Positions 16,768 through 23,669 of a DNA stretch of 32,869 nucleotides are shown here, piece by piece. The notes under the pieces were generated by a model. The model was not told the origin of the DNA, searched no databases, and worked only from the letters and a program-made list of their open reading frames with translations. This stretch comes from Streptomyces atratus (GTDB taxonomy: Bacteria > Actinomycetota > Actinomycetes > Streptomycetales > Streptomycetaceae). Position numbers and translations under genes: made by a program. How positions within the stretch are numbered: position 1 is the stretch's first letter; the number at the start of each line of letters is the position of its first letter. The stretch spans positions 367 to 33,235 of the forward strand of contig NZ_BMRN01000056.1 in the NCBI RefSeq assembly GCF_014648655.1. The letters run 5' to 3'.

Positions 16768-17900
16768 CCTGGGACATCACGGGCATGGCCGCCGTTGCCA
16801 ACATCGGTACCAGCCCCCGGGAAATCTTCGCCGCGTTGTGCGCGGGCCAGGAGAGCCGCAAGCCCCTGAAAGCCTTCGACCCCGACAAGTACCGGGCGAC
16901 ACACGCCTACGAGATCGACGACCGGCCCGAGAGCGGCGGCGACATACCGCGGCGCGCCACCCGCTGGCTCACCACCGTCGTTCGTCAGGCAGTCGCTGAC
17001 GCGGGCCTGGACGAGGACCTGTCACAGGTACCCGTGCTGGTCGGGACCACCATGCGCGAGCAGCGCAGCCTCGAACTGTGGTGGCGTGCCCACGCGGAAG
17101 TCGCCCTCGACGACCTGCACTTCGGCACCGCCCTGAAGGAGACCTTCGGCGCGTCCACCACGTACACCTTCGCCAACGCCTGCTCAGCCACGCTGTACGC
17201 GCTCGCCATGGCCACCGACATGATCGAGCTCGGCATGGCCGACACGGTCGTCGTCGCGGGCACCGACGCCGCCACCGAAAGCGGCTTCGGCACGCTCGAC
17301 CGGGTGCAGAACGACATCCCCGACGCGCTGCGCCCCTTCGACGCCACGCACAAGGGCATGCTGATGGGTGAGGGCGCGGCCGCCGTCGTCGTCCAGCGCG
17401 CCGGCACCGGGAACGGGCCCGTGCACGCCCGGGTGCGCGGTGTGTCCATGAACTGCGACGCTCACCACGCCACCGCGCCCGACCCCGACGGCATCACCCG
17501 TGCGGTGCGGGACGCCTACAGCAGAGCAGGGGTGCGGGCGGAGGACATCGACCTGGTGATGCTGCACGGCAGCGGCACCCCCCGCAACGACTCGACGGAG
17601 TCGAGCGTCCTGCGCCACATCTTCCAGGGCGCCAAAACCGGTCCGCGGATGACCGCCATCAAGGCGATGACCGGTCACACCCTGGGCGGTTCGGGACTAC
17701 TCAGCCTCGTGATGGCGGTGCTCGCCATGAAGGAAGGGACAGTACCCCCGGTCCTGGGACTCACCGATCCGATCTCCGAGGCCGCAGGACTGGGCCTGGT
17801 GCAGGGCTTCCCCGCAGCCGGCGACCTGACCATCGCTCAGATCGACGCGTTCGGCTTCGGAGGGATCAACGCCGTCGCGATCGTGGAGGCAGCCCGATGA
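16764..17900 (+). CDS. Beta-ketoacyl synthase (ketosynthase alpha)
   Basis: The protein has 378 residues from GTG 16764, overlapping the ligase stop by 4 bases. It has the thiolase fold with a complete Claisen-condensing triad: Cys140 in TFANACSATLYAL, His268 in MLHGSGTPRNDSTE, and Lys300-His305 in KAMTGHTLGGSG, followed by a terminal GFGGINAVAIV. It should condense a carrier-bound acyl chain with a malonyl unit. At 378 residues it is slightly shorter than FabF-type enzymes (about 410). Its partner is the ketosynthase-like gene starting 4 bases before its stop. No ketoreductase, dehydratase or malonyltransferase gene is in the window, so reductive steps would need enzymes elsewhere or the product keeps a keto group. 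Confidence 0.9.
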   Translation: MTWDITGMAAVANIGTSPREIFAALCAGQESRKPLKAFDPDKYRATHAYEIDDRPESGGDIPRRATRWLTTVVRQAVADAGLDEDLSQVPVLVGTTMREQRSLELWWRAHAEVALDDLHFGTALKETFGASTTYTFANACSATLYALAMATDMIELGMADTVVVAGTDAATESGFGTLDRVQNDIPDALRPFDATHKGMLMGEGAAAVVVQRAGTGNGPVHARVRGVSMNCDAHHATAPDPDGITRAVRDAYSRAGVRAEDIDLVMLHGSGTPRNDSTESSVLRHIFQGAKTGPRMTAIKAMTGHTLGGSGLLSLVMAVLAMKEGTVPPVLGLTDPISEAAGLGLVQGFPAAGDLTIAQIDAFGFGGINAVAIVEAAR

Positions 17901-18910
17901 GCGCGACGAGCACCGCACACATGAGGAACCCGAACGCCCGGGAGGTCGTCGTCACGGGCATCGGACTGGCGCTCCCCGGTGTTGCGACGTACGGCGACCT
18001 CCTCGGACCCCTGCCGGGTGAGGGCATCTTTGACCCGGCAACCGGTCTCAGCGGACGCGAGCTGCGCCACAAGGACCGTGCGTCCCGGCTCGCCCTGCGG
18101 GCCGCCGGGTTCGCCCTCCATGACGCGGGTCTGACCGATGCCGACGCCACGTTCACGGGCGTGGCTGACTCGACCGCCGTCGTGGTCAGCACCAACCTGG
18201 GCAACGTGGACAGCGTCTGCGAAGCCACCGACACGATCGCCAGAGCAGGCGTCATGGGCCTCAGCCCCTTGGGCCTGCCACAGACATCAAGCAACGTCAT
18301 TGCCGGCTGGGTGGCCATCCGCTACAGGCTGCGCGGCCCCAACCTCACCGTCTGCAACGGCGTCACGAGCGGTCTGGACGCCCTCTCCTGGGCCCGCAAC
18401 CTCATCGTGGCCGGACGCGCCGAAGCAGCCGTCGTCGTCGGCGTCGAACCAGCCAACGACGTGGTGACGAAGGTCCTCGGCGAGCAGTCCACCGACGCGG
18501 CGGTCGCGGTCGTACTTGAACCGGCGGACGCAGCCGCTTCCCGCGGCGCACGGCCACGCGCCACGATCACCGGTTACGCACGGGCCCGGAACCTCGCCGC
18601 GGCGTTGGTCTCCGCCGGTGTGACCGAGGAGGAATCCGTCGGACTGTGGCTCGTGGACGAGGCGGGTGCCCGGTCGGGCCATCTGCTCGCAGCCACTCGC
18701 CGGATCGATCTGGAAGCCCAGCTGGGCCCGCTGTCCGGGGCGCTCGGCGTCCTGCAGTGCGCTGCCGCGGCTGCCCATCTGGAGAGCGGCGCCACCGGGA
18801 ACGTGCTCGCCACGGCCGGAGGCCCTCGCCACGACGCGACGGGCGCTCTCCTGCTGACCCCGTGGCCGGCCATTCGTCCATCCACGCAGGAACGAGGACA
18901 ACACCCATGA
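17897..18910 (+). CDS. Ketosynthase-like protein without catalytic residues (chain-length-factor-like)
   Basis: The protein has 337 residues from ATG 17897 (ATGA overlap with the ketosynthase). VVVTGIGLALPG at the N-terminus and GPNLTVCNGVTSGLDAL mark the thiolase fold, but the nucleophile position aligns to Val156, not Cys. The two histidine motifs are also absent: LVDEAGARSG replaces the HGTGT region and GPLSGALGVLQCAAA replaces the GHTLG region. In type II polyketide systems a ketosynthase-like subunit lacking Cys pairs with the active one and sets chain length; that is the likely role here. It is shorter than the ~400-residue norm. The stop overlaps the next ATG (ATGA). Confidence 0.85.
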   Translation: MSATSTAHMRNPNAREVVVTGIGLALPGVATYGDLLGPLPGEGIFDPATGLSGRELRHKDRASRLALRAAGFALHDAGLTDADATFTGVADSTAVVVSTNLGNVDSVCEATDTIARAGVMGLSPLGLPQTSSNVIAGWVAIRYRLRGPNLTVCNGVTSGLDALSWARNLIVAGRAEAAVVVGVEPANDVVTKVLGEQSTDAAVAVVLEPADAAASRGARPRATITGYARARNLAAALVSAGVTEEESVGLWLVDEAGARSGHLLAATRRIDLEAQLGPLSGALGVLQCAAAAAHLESGATGNVLATAGGPRHDATGALLLTPWPAIRPSTQERGQHP

Positions 18911-19908
18911 CCACGCCGACCGTGAACATCCAGGATCTCCGCGCTCTGATAGTCGGCGTACTGGAGACCGAGCCGGAGGAGGTCACCGACGAAGCGCACT
19001 TCTCCCACGATCTCGACATCGACTCGCTGCTGATGCTCGAGATCTCAACCCGCGTGGAGAGTGCGTACGGCGTCCCGGAGAACGCCGTGGCCGTCAGCGG
19101 TGCCACCACCCTCGCTGAGCTGCACGCCTTCCTCATCTCGACGCTCACCGGCGAGACGTCGGCTTGCCCGCTCATCCGCTCGAAACCGCTGAGCGACCCA
19201 GCCGCGCGCCTGTTCATGTTCCACCACGCCGGCGGCTCACACCTGCTCTACCGGGGCTGGGCGGAGCACTTCCCCGAGGACTGGGAACTCTGCCTCCTGG
19301 AGGCCCCCGGCCGAGGCCAGCTACAGACACTCCCGCTGATCGACGACTGCGATCAGCTGGTCGACTACTTCCACACCGCCATCGCTCCACTGCTTGACCG
19401 GCCCTTCGGGTTCTTCGGCCACAGCATGGGCTCACTCATCGCCTACCAGCTCACTCGCCGACTTCTCCGCGAAGGGGACCCGCTCCCCACCTGGCTGGGT
19501 GTGTCCGCCTACGGCGCCCCGCGAGGTGAGACCGAAGCCGACGGCCGCCCTCACCTGATGTCCGACGACGAACTGCGCGGCTGGCTGCGGAACGTGGGCG
19601 GCAGCCCACCGCAGCTTCTCGACGACGACGCCGTCTGGCGCAAGTTCGCCCCGGTGTTCCGTAGCGACTTCAAACTCCTGGACACCTGGGCTCCTCCCCG
19701 CAACCCCGAGCCGCTGCCCGTTGCACTCTCGGTATTCGGGGGCCACCACGACAGGCTGATCGGCGAGGACCATCTACTCTCCTGGCGAGCGTTCACGACG
19801 GACTTCCGCGGACTCGAGAGGTACGAAGGCGACCACTTCTACGTGATGAACCACCGGCGGCCTCTCGCTGTCGCCATAACGGCCGCGATGCGTTCCGCCG
19901 CTGCCTGA
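18907..19908 (+). CDS. Acyl carrier protein-thioesterase fusion
   Basis: The protein has 333 residues from ATG 18907, with aggaacgagg before it. Residues 1-85 are a carrier protein with FSHDLDIDSLLMLE (Ser40 phosphopantetheine site). Residues about 95-330 are an alpha/beta-hydrolase thioesterase of the type II (GrsT-like) kind: FMFHHAGGSHLLYRGW, APGRGQ, the nucleophile elbow GHSMGS (Ser173), GGHHDRLI with its Asp, and YEGDHFYVMNH with its His. It would carry the growing chain and release it, or clear misloaded groups. Thioesterases of this class usually stand alone or end a multidomain enzyme, so a small carrier-thioesterase fusion is worth noting. It is the last gene of the run. Confidence 0.9.
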   Translation: MTTPTVNIQDLRALIVGVLETEPEEVTDEAHFSHDLDIDSLLMLEISTRVESAYGVPENAVAVSGATTLAELHAFLISTLTGETSACPLIRSKPLSDPAARLFMFHHAGGSHLLYRGWAEHFPEDWELCLLEAPGRGQLQTLPLIDDCDQLVDYFHTAIAPLLDRPFGFFGHSMGSLIAYQLTRRLLREGDPLPTWLGVSAYGAPRGETEADGRPHLMSDDELRGWLRNVGGSPPQLLDDDAVWRKFAPVFRSDFKLLDTWAPPRNPEPLPVALSVFGGHHDRLIGEDHLLSWRAFTTDFRGLERYEGDHFYVMNHRRPLAVAITAAMRSAAA

Positions 19909-19979
19909 GCTCGCTTTCACCGCCACGCCACCCGTTAGATGATCAATCCCAAGGGGTGCCTGCGGATGCTGGGGGGCGG

Positions 19980-20369
19980 TCAGGCGTCGGGGTCGACTTC
20001 GGGGTGCGTGAACCGCACTGGCCTGCCCAGCGACCGGGCGTACGCGATTTCGCCTCGGGTGCTGTCTCCGATGTAGTCGCCGACGACGAGCACCTCATCA
20101 GCGAGCAGGATCTTCGCCCGGTGCAGTTCGTCGAGTCGGATCTTCAGCGCCTCGGCCTCGACAGGATCGGACCAAAGTGCGTGCGGCGACTTCAGGTCGC
20201 AACCCGGCTTGACGACAATCCTTCCGGCTTTGGTCTCCCGCAGATCGGCCTCGGTCATCTCGGCCATGAAACGGGTGGAGCCGCAGATCACGACGATACG
20301 CGGAAAGCTCAGCTGCTTCTTCGCGTCGGCGAGCTTCTCCTCGGGGGTGATCAGCTGCGGGGATGACAC
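19980..20369 (-). CDS. Nucleoside 2-deoxyribosyltransferase-like small protein
   Basis: The protein has 129 residues. The start is GTG 20369 with a strong aggagga site about 5 bases upstream. Motifs fit the small nucleoside 2-deoxyribosyltransferase-like (DUF4406-type) family: IVVICGSTRF (residues 26-34), LDELHRAKILLADEVLVVGDYIGDSTRGEIAYARSLGRPV. The acidic residue in RGEIAYA is kept. These proteins bind or cleave nucleosides or nucleotides, and many have unknown roles. It converges with the carrier-thioesterase gene across a 71-base gap. It may belong to the cluster as a second nucleoside-handling enzyme, or be an unrelated neighbour. Confidence 0.85.
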   Translation of the reverse strand: MSSPQLITPEEKLADAKKQLSFPRIVVICGSTRFMAEMTEADLRETKAGRIVVKPGCDLKSPHALWSDPVEAEALKIRLDELHRAKILLADEVLVVGDYIGDSTRGEIAYARSLGRPVRFTHPEVDPDA

Positions 20370-20447
20370 TAGTTCCTCCTGGTGGTGCGGTCCGAGGGGT
20401 GCCTGCGGAGACAACAACGAAAGGTGTCCAAGACCGTCTTGGCGAAC

Positions 20448-20700
20448 GACATGAACAGCCTCGCGCCGGCACTCTATGCGACGAGCATCCCGACCTGGCG
20501 TCGTGGCGCCCGCCGGTCGGCCGGCGCCCCGCCTGAGCGATGCCGAACTGGTCACCCTGGGCAGGAAGCCGGTGTCGGTCACCGCGTGCACCGCCTCGCG
20601 TGGCGGCGGGCCGCGGTGGCGGCCTGGTCGGCCGGTCCGCTTCCGCTTGCTGGCGACGGTGCCGGGTCGGGCTCAGGTACTGCCACAACCAGGCAGCCGC
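20448..20700 (+). pseudogene. Decayed IS4-type transposase remnant
   Basis: One frame starts MNSLAPALYATSIPTWRRGAR. After a frame change the sequence reads APRLSDAELVTLGRKPVS, closely resembling the N-terminus of Streptomyces IS4-type transposases (MNSLATALYV..., RLSDAELVTLAVMQ). The similarity then fades, and no DDE residues or terminal repeats are found. The ends are approximate. Confidence 0.45.
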
Positions 20701-20809
20701 GGTGCGTGGTCGCCGACCAGCAGGTAGTACTGGACGATGCCGTGGCAGCTCGGGCCTACGCGCGGGTTGGCCGCGCCGCATGTATTGGGCCTGCTTGGCA
20801 GATACCCCC

Positions 20810-21060
20810 GAACGAGGGACACGCAATCTGATGACCCCATTGACGGAGGGTCGTCCGCCGGAGATCTTGCAGCCGTTGGTGCATGGTGGCGTGCCGGGTG
20901 AGCCAGGACGGGAGGGCTCCTCTGCCGGGCTGATGGCGGTCGTACGCCTGCCAGATGGCGATCCGGCCCTTCTGGACGAGGTCGTTGTGGCGAGAGTCGC
21001 TGGAGCGGGGAGCCTCTGGTGGGCGCGGTAGTTCAGCCAGGCGTCGTCCTCGGCGAGGGC
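20810..21060 (-). pseudogene. Sigma-70-like region 2 remnant
   Basis: In one minus-strand frame the sequence reads EDDAWLNYRAHQRLP. It shifts frame near 21005, then reads HNDLVQKGRIAIWQAYDRHQPGRGALPSWLTRHATM, matching the DLxQEGxIALWxAxxxYDPxRGA pattern of sigma-70 region 2. No DNA-binding region 4 follows. The frameshift and missing C-terminus indicate a decayed gene; the limits are approximate. Confidence 0.5.
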
Positions 21061-21196
21061 CTCGTCGGTGGTGGGCTGGTCGGCCTCCGACGTTGAGGGA
21101 CGGGATGGTGGCCATGCGGCTGGTCCTGGGAGGAGGCGCGGCCGCCGCGCCCAGAGAGTGGGGCTGCCGCGGTGGGTCAGGCGGACGGGGCGGCGA

Positions 21197-21718
21197 TTAT
21201 CTGGTGAGCTGGTCCACTCGAAGCAGGTCGTCGGGGCTGATGTGGATCGCGGCGATGTTGGCGAGCCACTGCATCCACACCGGTTCGATGCCGGGCGCAG
21301 CCGCGAACTCGGCGTCTGTGAGGTGTCCCTGGGCGTAGGCGACCGTCCGGTCTGCCAACTCCTGTAGAGCGTCGGGAGCGATCCAGCGGACGTTCGTCGT
21401 CTCGCGGGTGCTCGGGGTGAGGTCTCCGGTGACGGTGGCCTGGTAGATGGTCCAGTCGTGGCCGGTGCCGCGTGCGCCGGGGAGGCGGCGGCATCGGTTG
21501 CCTCGCCACCAGCCGGTGACGTGGGTGAGGCCGGTGACGGTGAGGCCGAGTTCTTCCTCGACCTCGGCGCGGGCCGCGTCTTCGGCGGTCCCGTGGTCGT
21601 CGATGTGGCCGGCGGCGGGTGCCGTGCCGGACGGGAAGGTGGCGCGGTCGAACATCAGGTACAGGCCCTGGTGATCGGTGATGACGATGCCGACCGAGGT
21701 GTTGTCGCAGGCCTTCAT
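21197..21718 (-). CDS. NUDIX hydrolase
   Basis: The protein has 173 residues from ATG 21718. The NUDIX box lies at about residues 37-59 (GHIDDHGTAEDAARAEVEEELGL). It keeps the Glu52, Glu55 and Glu56 metal ligands but has Ala in place of the usual Arg and lacks the first Glu. NUDIX enzymes hydrolyse nucleoside diphosphates linked to another group. Streptomyces genomes hold many such proteins of unknown substrate. It is the last gene of a minus-strand series starting with the HTH regulator, 27 bases after the small gene upstream. Confidence 0.88.
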   Translation of the reverse strand: MKACDNTSVGIVITDHQGLYLMFDRATFPSGTAPAAGHIDDHGTAEDAARAEVEEELGLTVTGLTHVTGWWRGNRCRRLPGARGTGHDWTIYQATVTGDLTPSTRETTNVRWIAPDALQELADRTVAYAQGHLTDAEFAAAPGIEPVWMQWLANIAAIHISPDDLLRVDQLTR

Positions 21719-21745
21719 GGTCTCGTTCCCAGTGGGTTCTGGAGG

Positions 21746-21979
21746 TCAGGCGGCTGGTCGGGCGGCGCGGATGATGCGGGCGCCCTCGGCGCGTCCGTGC
21801 TCCCAGTCGCAGAGCACGCGTCGCTCGGGGTGGACGGTGCATCCGCGGTGGTAGCGCTGGACGGCGGTGACGAGTGTGGGGTGCGCGGGCCGGGCGAGGC
21901 TGAGGCTGCCGGTGACGGCGGGGAGTCCGTTCCAGGTGGTTCGGACTGGCAGGCCTCGGCGCTGCGACTCGGCGACCAT
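21746..21979 (-). CDS. Small hypothetical protein
   Basis: This is a 77-residue protein from ATG 21979, with gagga 4 bases upstream of the start. It reads MVAESQRRGLPVRTTWNGLPAVTGSLSLARPAHPTLVTAVQRYHRGCTVHPERRVLCDWEHG in part (shown in segments: MVAESQRRGLPVRTTWNGLP; RYHRGCTVHPERRVLCDWEH). Two cysteines flank a short loop, with no known motif. The good ribosome site and position between two co-directional genes support it as real. I cannot assign a function. Confidence 0.55.
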   Translation of the reverse strand: MVAESQRRGLPVRTTWNGLPAVTGSLSLARPAHPTLVTAVQRYHRGCTVHPERRVLCDWEHGRAEGARIIRAARPAA

Positions 21980-22119
21980 GCCGTCCTCGGCTGGTGGTCG
22001 ACGAGTGGGTATTCCCCTGCTCACTGCCAAGGGCGAGATGACGACGAGACGGCACCGGCCCGGCTCACCGGGGAGACGCGGAGGCTGTCGCGCCGAGCTC
22101 GGGGTGGAGCCGGGCGGGG

Positions 22120-22599
22120 TCACACGGTCTCGGTCTCGGGGTGCGGGGCGAAGGTCAGGGTCGGGACGGCGTGTGGTCCGCACAGCGGTCGCAGCATCCG
22201 GGGGGAGACGACCTCCTGAAGGAACATTTCCTGGATGAACTGCACCTCCGCCCGCAGCAGATGAGACATGCTCCCTGCGGCGGCTTGGTCCTTGCGTCCG
22301 ACTGCGACATGGATGTGCGGGGCGAGGGCGTCGTGCTCCGGGCTCCAGGCGAGGGTGGCGGAGCCGACGGCTTCCACCGTGTGCAGGATTGTCTCGTCCC
22401 ATACAGGAGCTTCCGGGTCCTCCAGCGGGCCGCTCGTCCCCACCAGGCTCACCTGCCGGAACCCGCCGAGGAACATCGGGATGATCGCCTGCCGGATCCC
22501 CATCTCCGCGCAGAAGCCGGTCAGCTCCGCGACGAAGTCGTCGCCGTCATCGAAGGCCAGCGCGAAGTTGCGCCCCATCGTCAGTTCTGTGTGCCGCAT
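22120..22599 (-). CDS. PPC/DUF296 domain protein
   Basis: The protein has 159 residues. Its ATG at 22599 overlaps the asparaginase stop by one base (TGATG). The pattern MGRNFALAFDDGDDFVAELTGFCAEMGIRQAII, then GGFRQVSLVGT, and PHIHVAVGRKD is that of the PPC (DUF296) domain found in plant AT-hook proteins and in free-standing bacterial proteins. The bacterial members form trimers of unclear function. Tight coupling to L-asparaginase implies a linked role, but its nature is unknown. Confidence 0.8.
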   Translation of the reverse strand: MRHTELTMGRNFALAFDDGDDFVAELTGFCAEMGIRQAIIPMFLGGFRQVSLVGTSGPLEDPEAPVWDETILHTVEAVGSATLAWSPEHDALAPHIHVAVGRKDQAAAGSMSHLLRAEVQFIQEMFLQEVVSPRMLRPLCGPHAVPTLTFAPHPETETV

Positions 22600-23627
22600 C
22601 AACCACGTCCCTCCGCGGTCGTCCCGGCGGGTGCGAAGGTGGCGAGGATCGTGTCGCGGTGGGCGCCGCTGCGCAGCAGGACTGTCAGCAGATGGCGGGC
22701 TTTGTACGGGTCAAGGTGTCCGGCGCCGATCAGACCCCGGTCCAACAGGTCTTTTTCCGAGCCGTCGAATCCGTACGTGTGCGTGAGGGTGGTGCCGCCA
22801 CCGGTGCGGGAGGCGAGGACGATCGGGATCCGCTGAGCGGCCTCCTGGAGGATGGGGACCCAGGTCGCGGGCACGTGACCGACTCCGAAGGCGGCGATGA
22901 CCATGCCGTCGACCTGTTCGAGGAGCGGCGCCAGCAGCGTGCCGTCGTCGCCTAGGGACGCGGGGTATACGCCGACGCGGGCCGGTCGGGTCATTACTGT
23001 GGAGAGGGGGAGGGGTTTGTGCGCGGGGATCGCAAGGAGCCGTAGGCGGCCTTCGGCCACGGTGCCCAGGGGGCCGGTGTCGGGTGCGGTGAACGCGTTC
23101 GTGCTGGTGCTGTGGGTCTTGCGGACCTTCGCGGCGTCGAAGATCTGGTCGTTGAAGACGACCAGGACGCCAAGGCCGCGGGCCCGTGGGTTGGCCGCGA
23201 CGGTGACAGAGGCGAGCAGGTTGGCAGGTCCGTCGGCTCCGGCCAGGTAGGGGGCGCGCATCGCGCCCGTGATGATCAGAGGCGTCTGGCCCGCGTACAG
23301 CAGACTCAGCAGGTAGGACGTCTCCTCCAAGGTGTCGGTCCCCTGGGCCACGACGAAGCCGTCGAAAGCGCTCTGACCGTCCATGGCCCGCAGCTGGCCG
23401 GCGAGCTCCTCGATCTCGTCGAACGTCAGGGAGGCGCCCGGCTTGGTCGTGAACGACTGAGTCTTGACGACGATGCCGGTGTCGGCCAGTTGCGGCACGG
23501 CCGCGAGCAGCTCCTCGGCGCTCAGCGTGGGTTGCGCCGCGCCCTCCGCGGTGGTGGGGGTCATCGTGATGGTGCCGCCGAGGCTGATCACGAGCACCGT
23601 GGGAGGAAGGAAACTTGGCTTCGTCAA
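22599..23627 (-). CDS. L-asparaginase
   Basis: The protein has 342 residues from TTG 23627, with gagga 7 bases upstream. It is a bacterial-type (I/II) asparaginase that hydrolyses L-asparagine to aspartate and ammonia. VLVISLGGTITM holds the first catalytic Thr (T19) and VVAQGTDTLEETSYLL the Thr97-Asp98 pair. TGAMRAP and GADGPANLLASV are the usual following motifs. No signal peptide is seen, so it should be cytoplasmic. The regulator gene lies 42 bases upstream on the same strand and the PPC gene overlaps its stop, so all are probably one operon. Confidence 0.93.
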   Translation of the reverse strand: MTKPSFLPPTVLVISLGGTITMTPTTAEGAAQPTLSAEELLAAVPQLADTGIVVKTQSFTTKPGASLTFDEIEELAGQLRAMDGQSAFDGFVVAQGTDTLEETSYLLSLLYAGQTPLIITGAMRAPYLAGADGPANLLASVTVAANPRARGLGVLVVFNDQIFDAAKVRKTHSTSTNAFTAPDTGPLGTVAEGRLRLLAIPAHKPLPLSTVMTRPARVGVYPASLGDDGTLLAPLLEQVDGMVIAAFGVGHVPATWVPILQEAAQRIPIVLASRTGGGTTLTHTYGFDGSEKDLLDRGLIGAGHLDPYKARHLLTVLLRSGAHRDTILATFAPAGTTAEGRG

Positions 23628-23669
23628 CGCACATTCCTCGGATCGCGGGTGGAGCAGGGCGAGTTGAGC

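Larger units (their letters stand above)
10645..19908 (+). other. Candidate biosynthetic gene cluster (acyl-carrier plus nucleotide-type enzymes)
   Basis: Eight plus-strand genes run in series: aldo/keto reductase homologue, degenerate deaminase-methyltransferase, SMUG2-like protein, Ppx-like/deoxyribosyltransferase fusion, carrier protein-acyl ligase, ketosynthase, ketosynthase-like partner, and carrier protein-thioesterase. The last four overlap by 4 bases each, so they form one transcription unit. The first four have spacers of about 70-170 bases. No terminator-like hairpin is obvious between them. Cluster limits are inferred from strand and content only. Confidence 0.6.
20370..21196. other. 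Stretch without intact genes, holding two gene remnants
   Basis: No intact reading frame with good coding signature is present. Two recognisable relics, of a transposase and of a sigma factor, are listed separately; the rest is featureless GC-rich DNA. It separates the cluster from the minus-strand asparaginase block. Confidence 0.5.
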
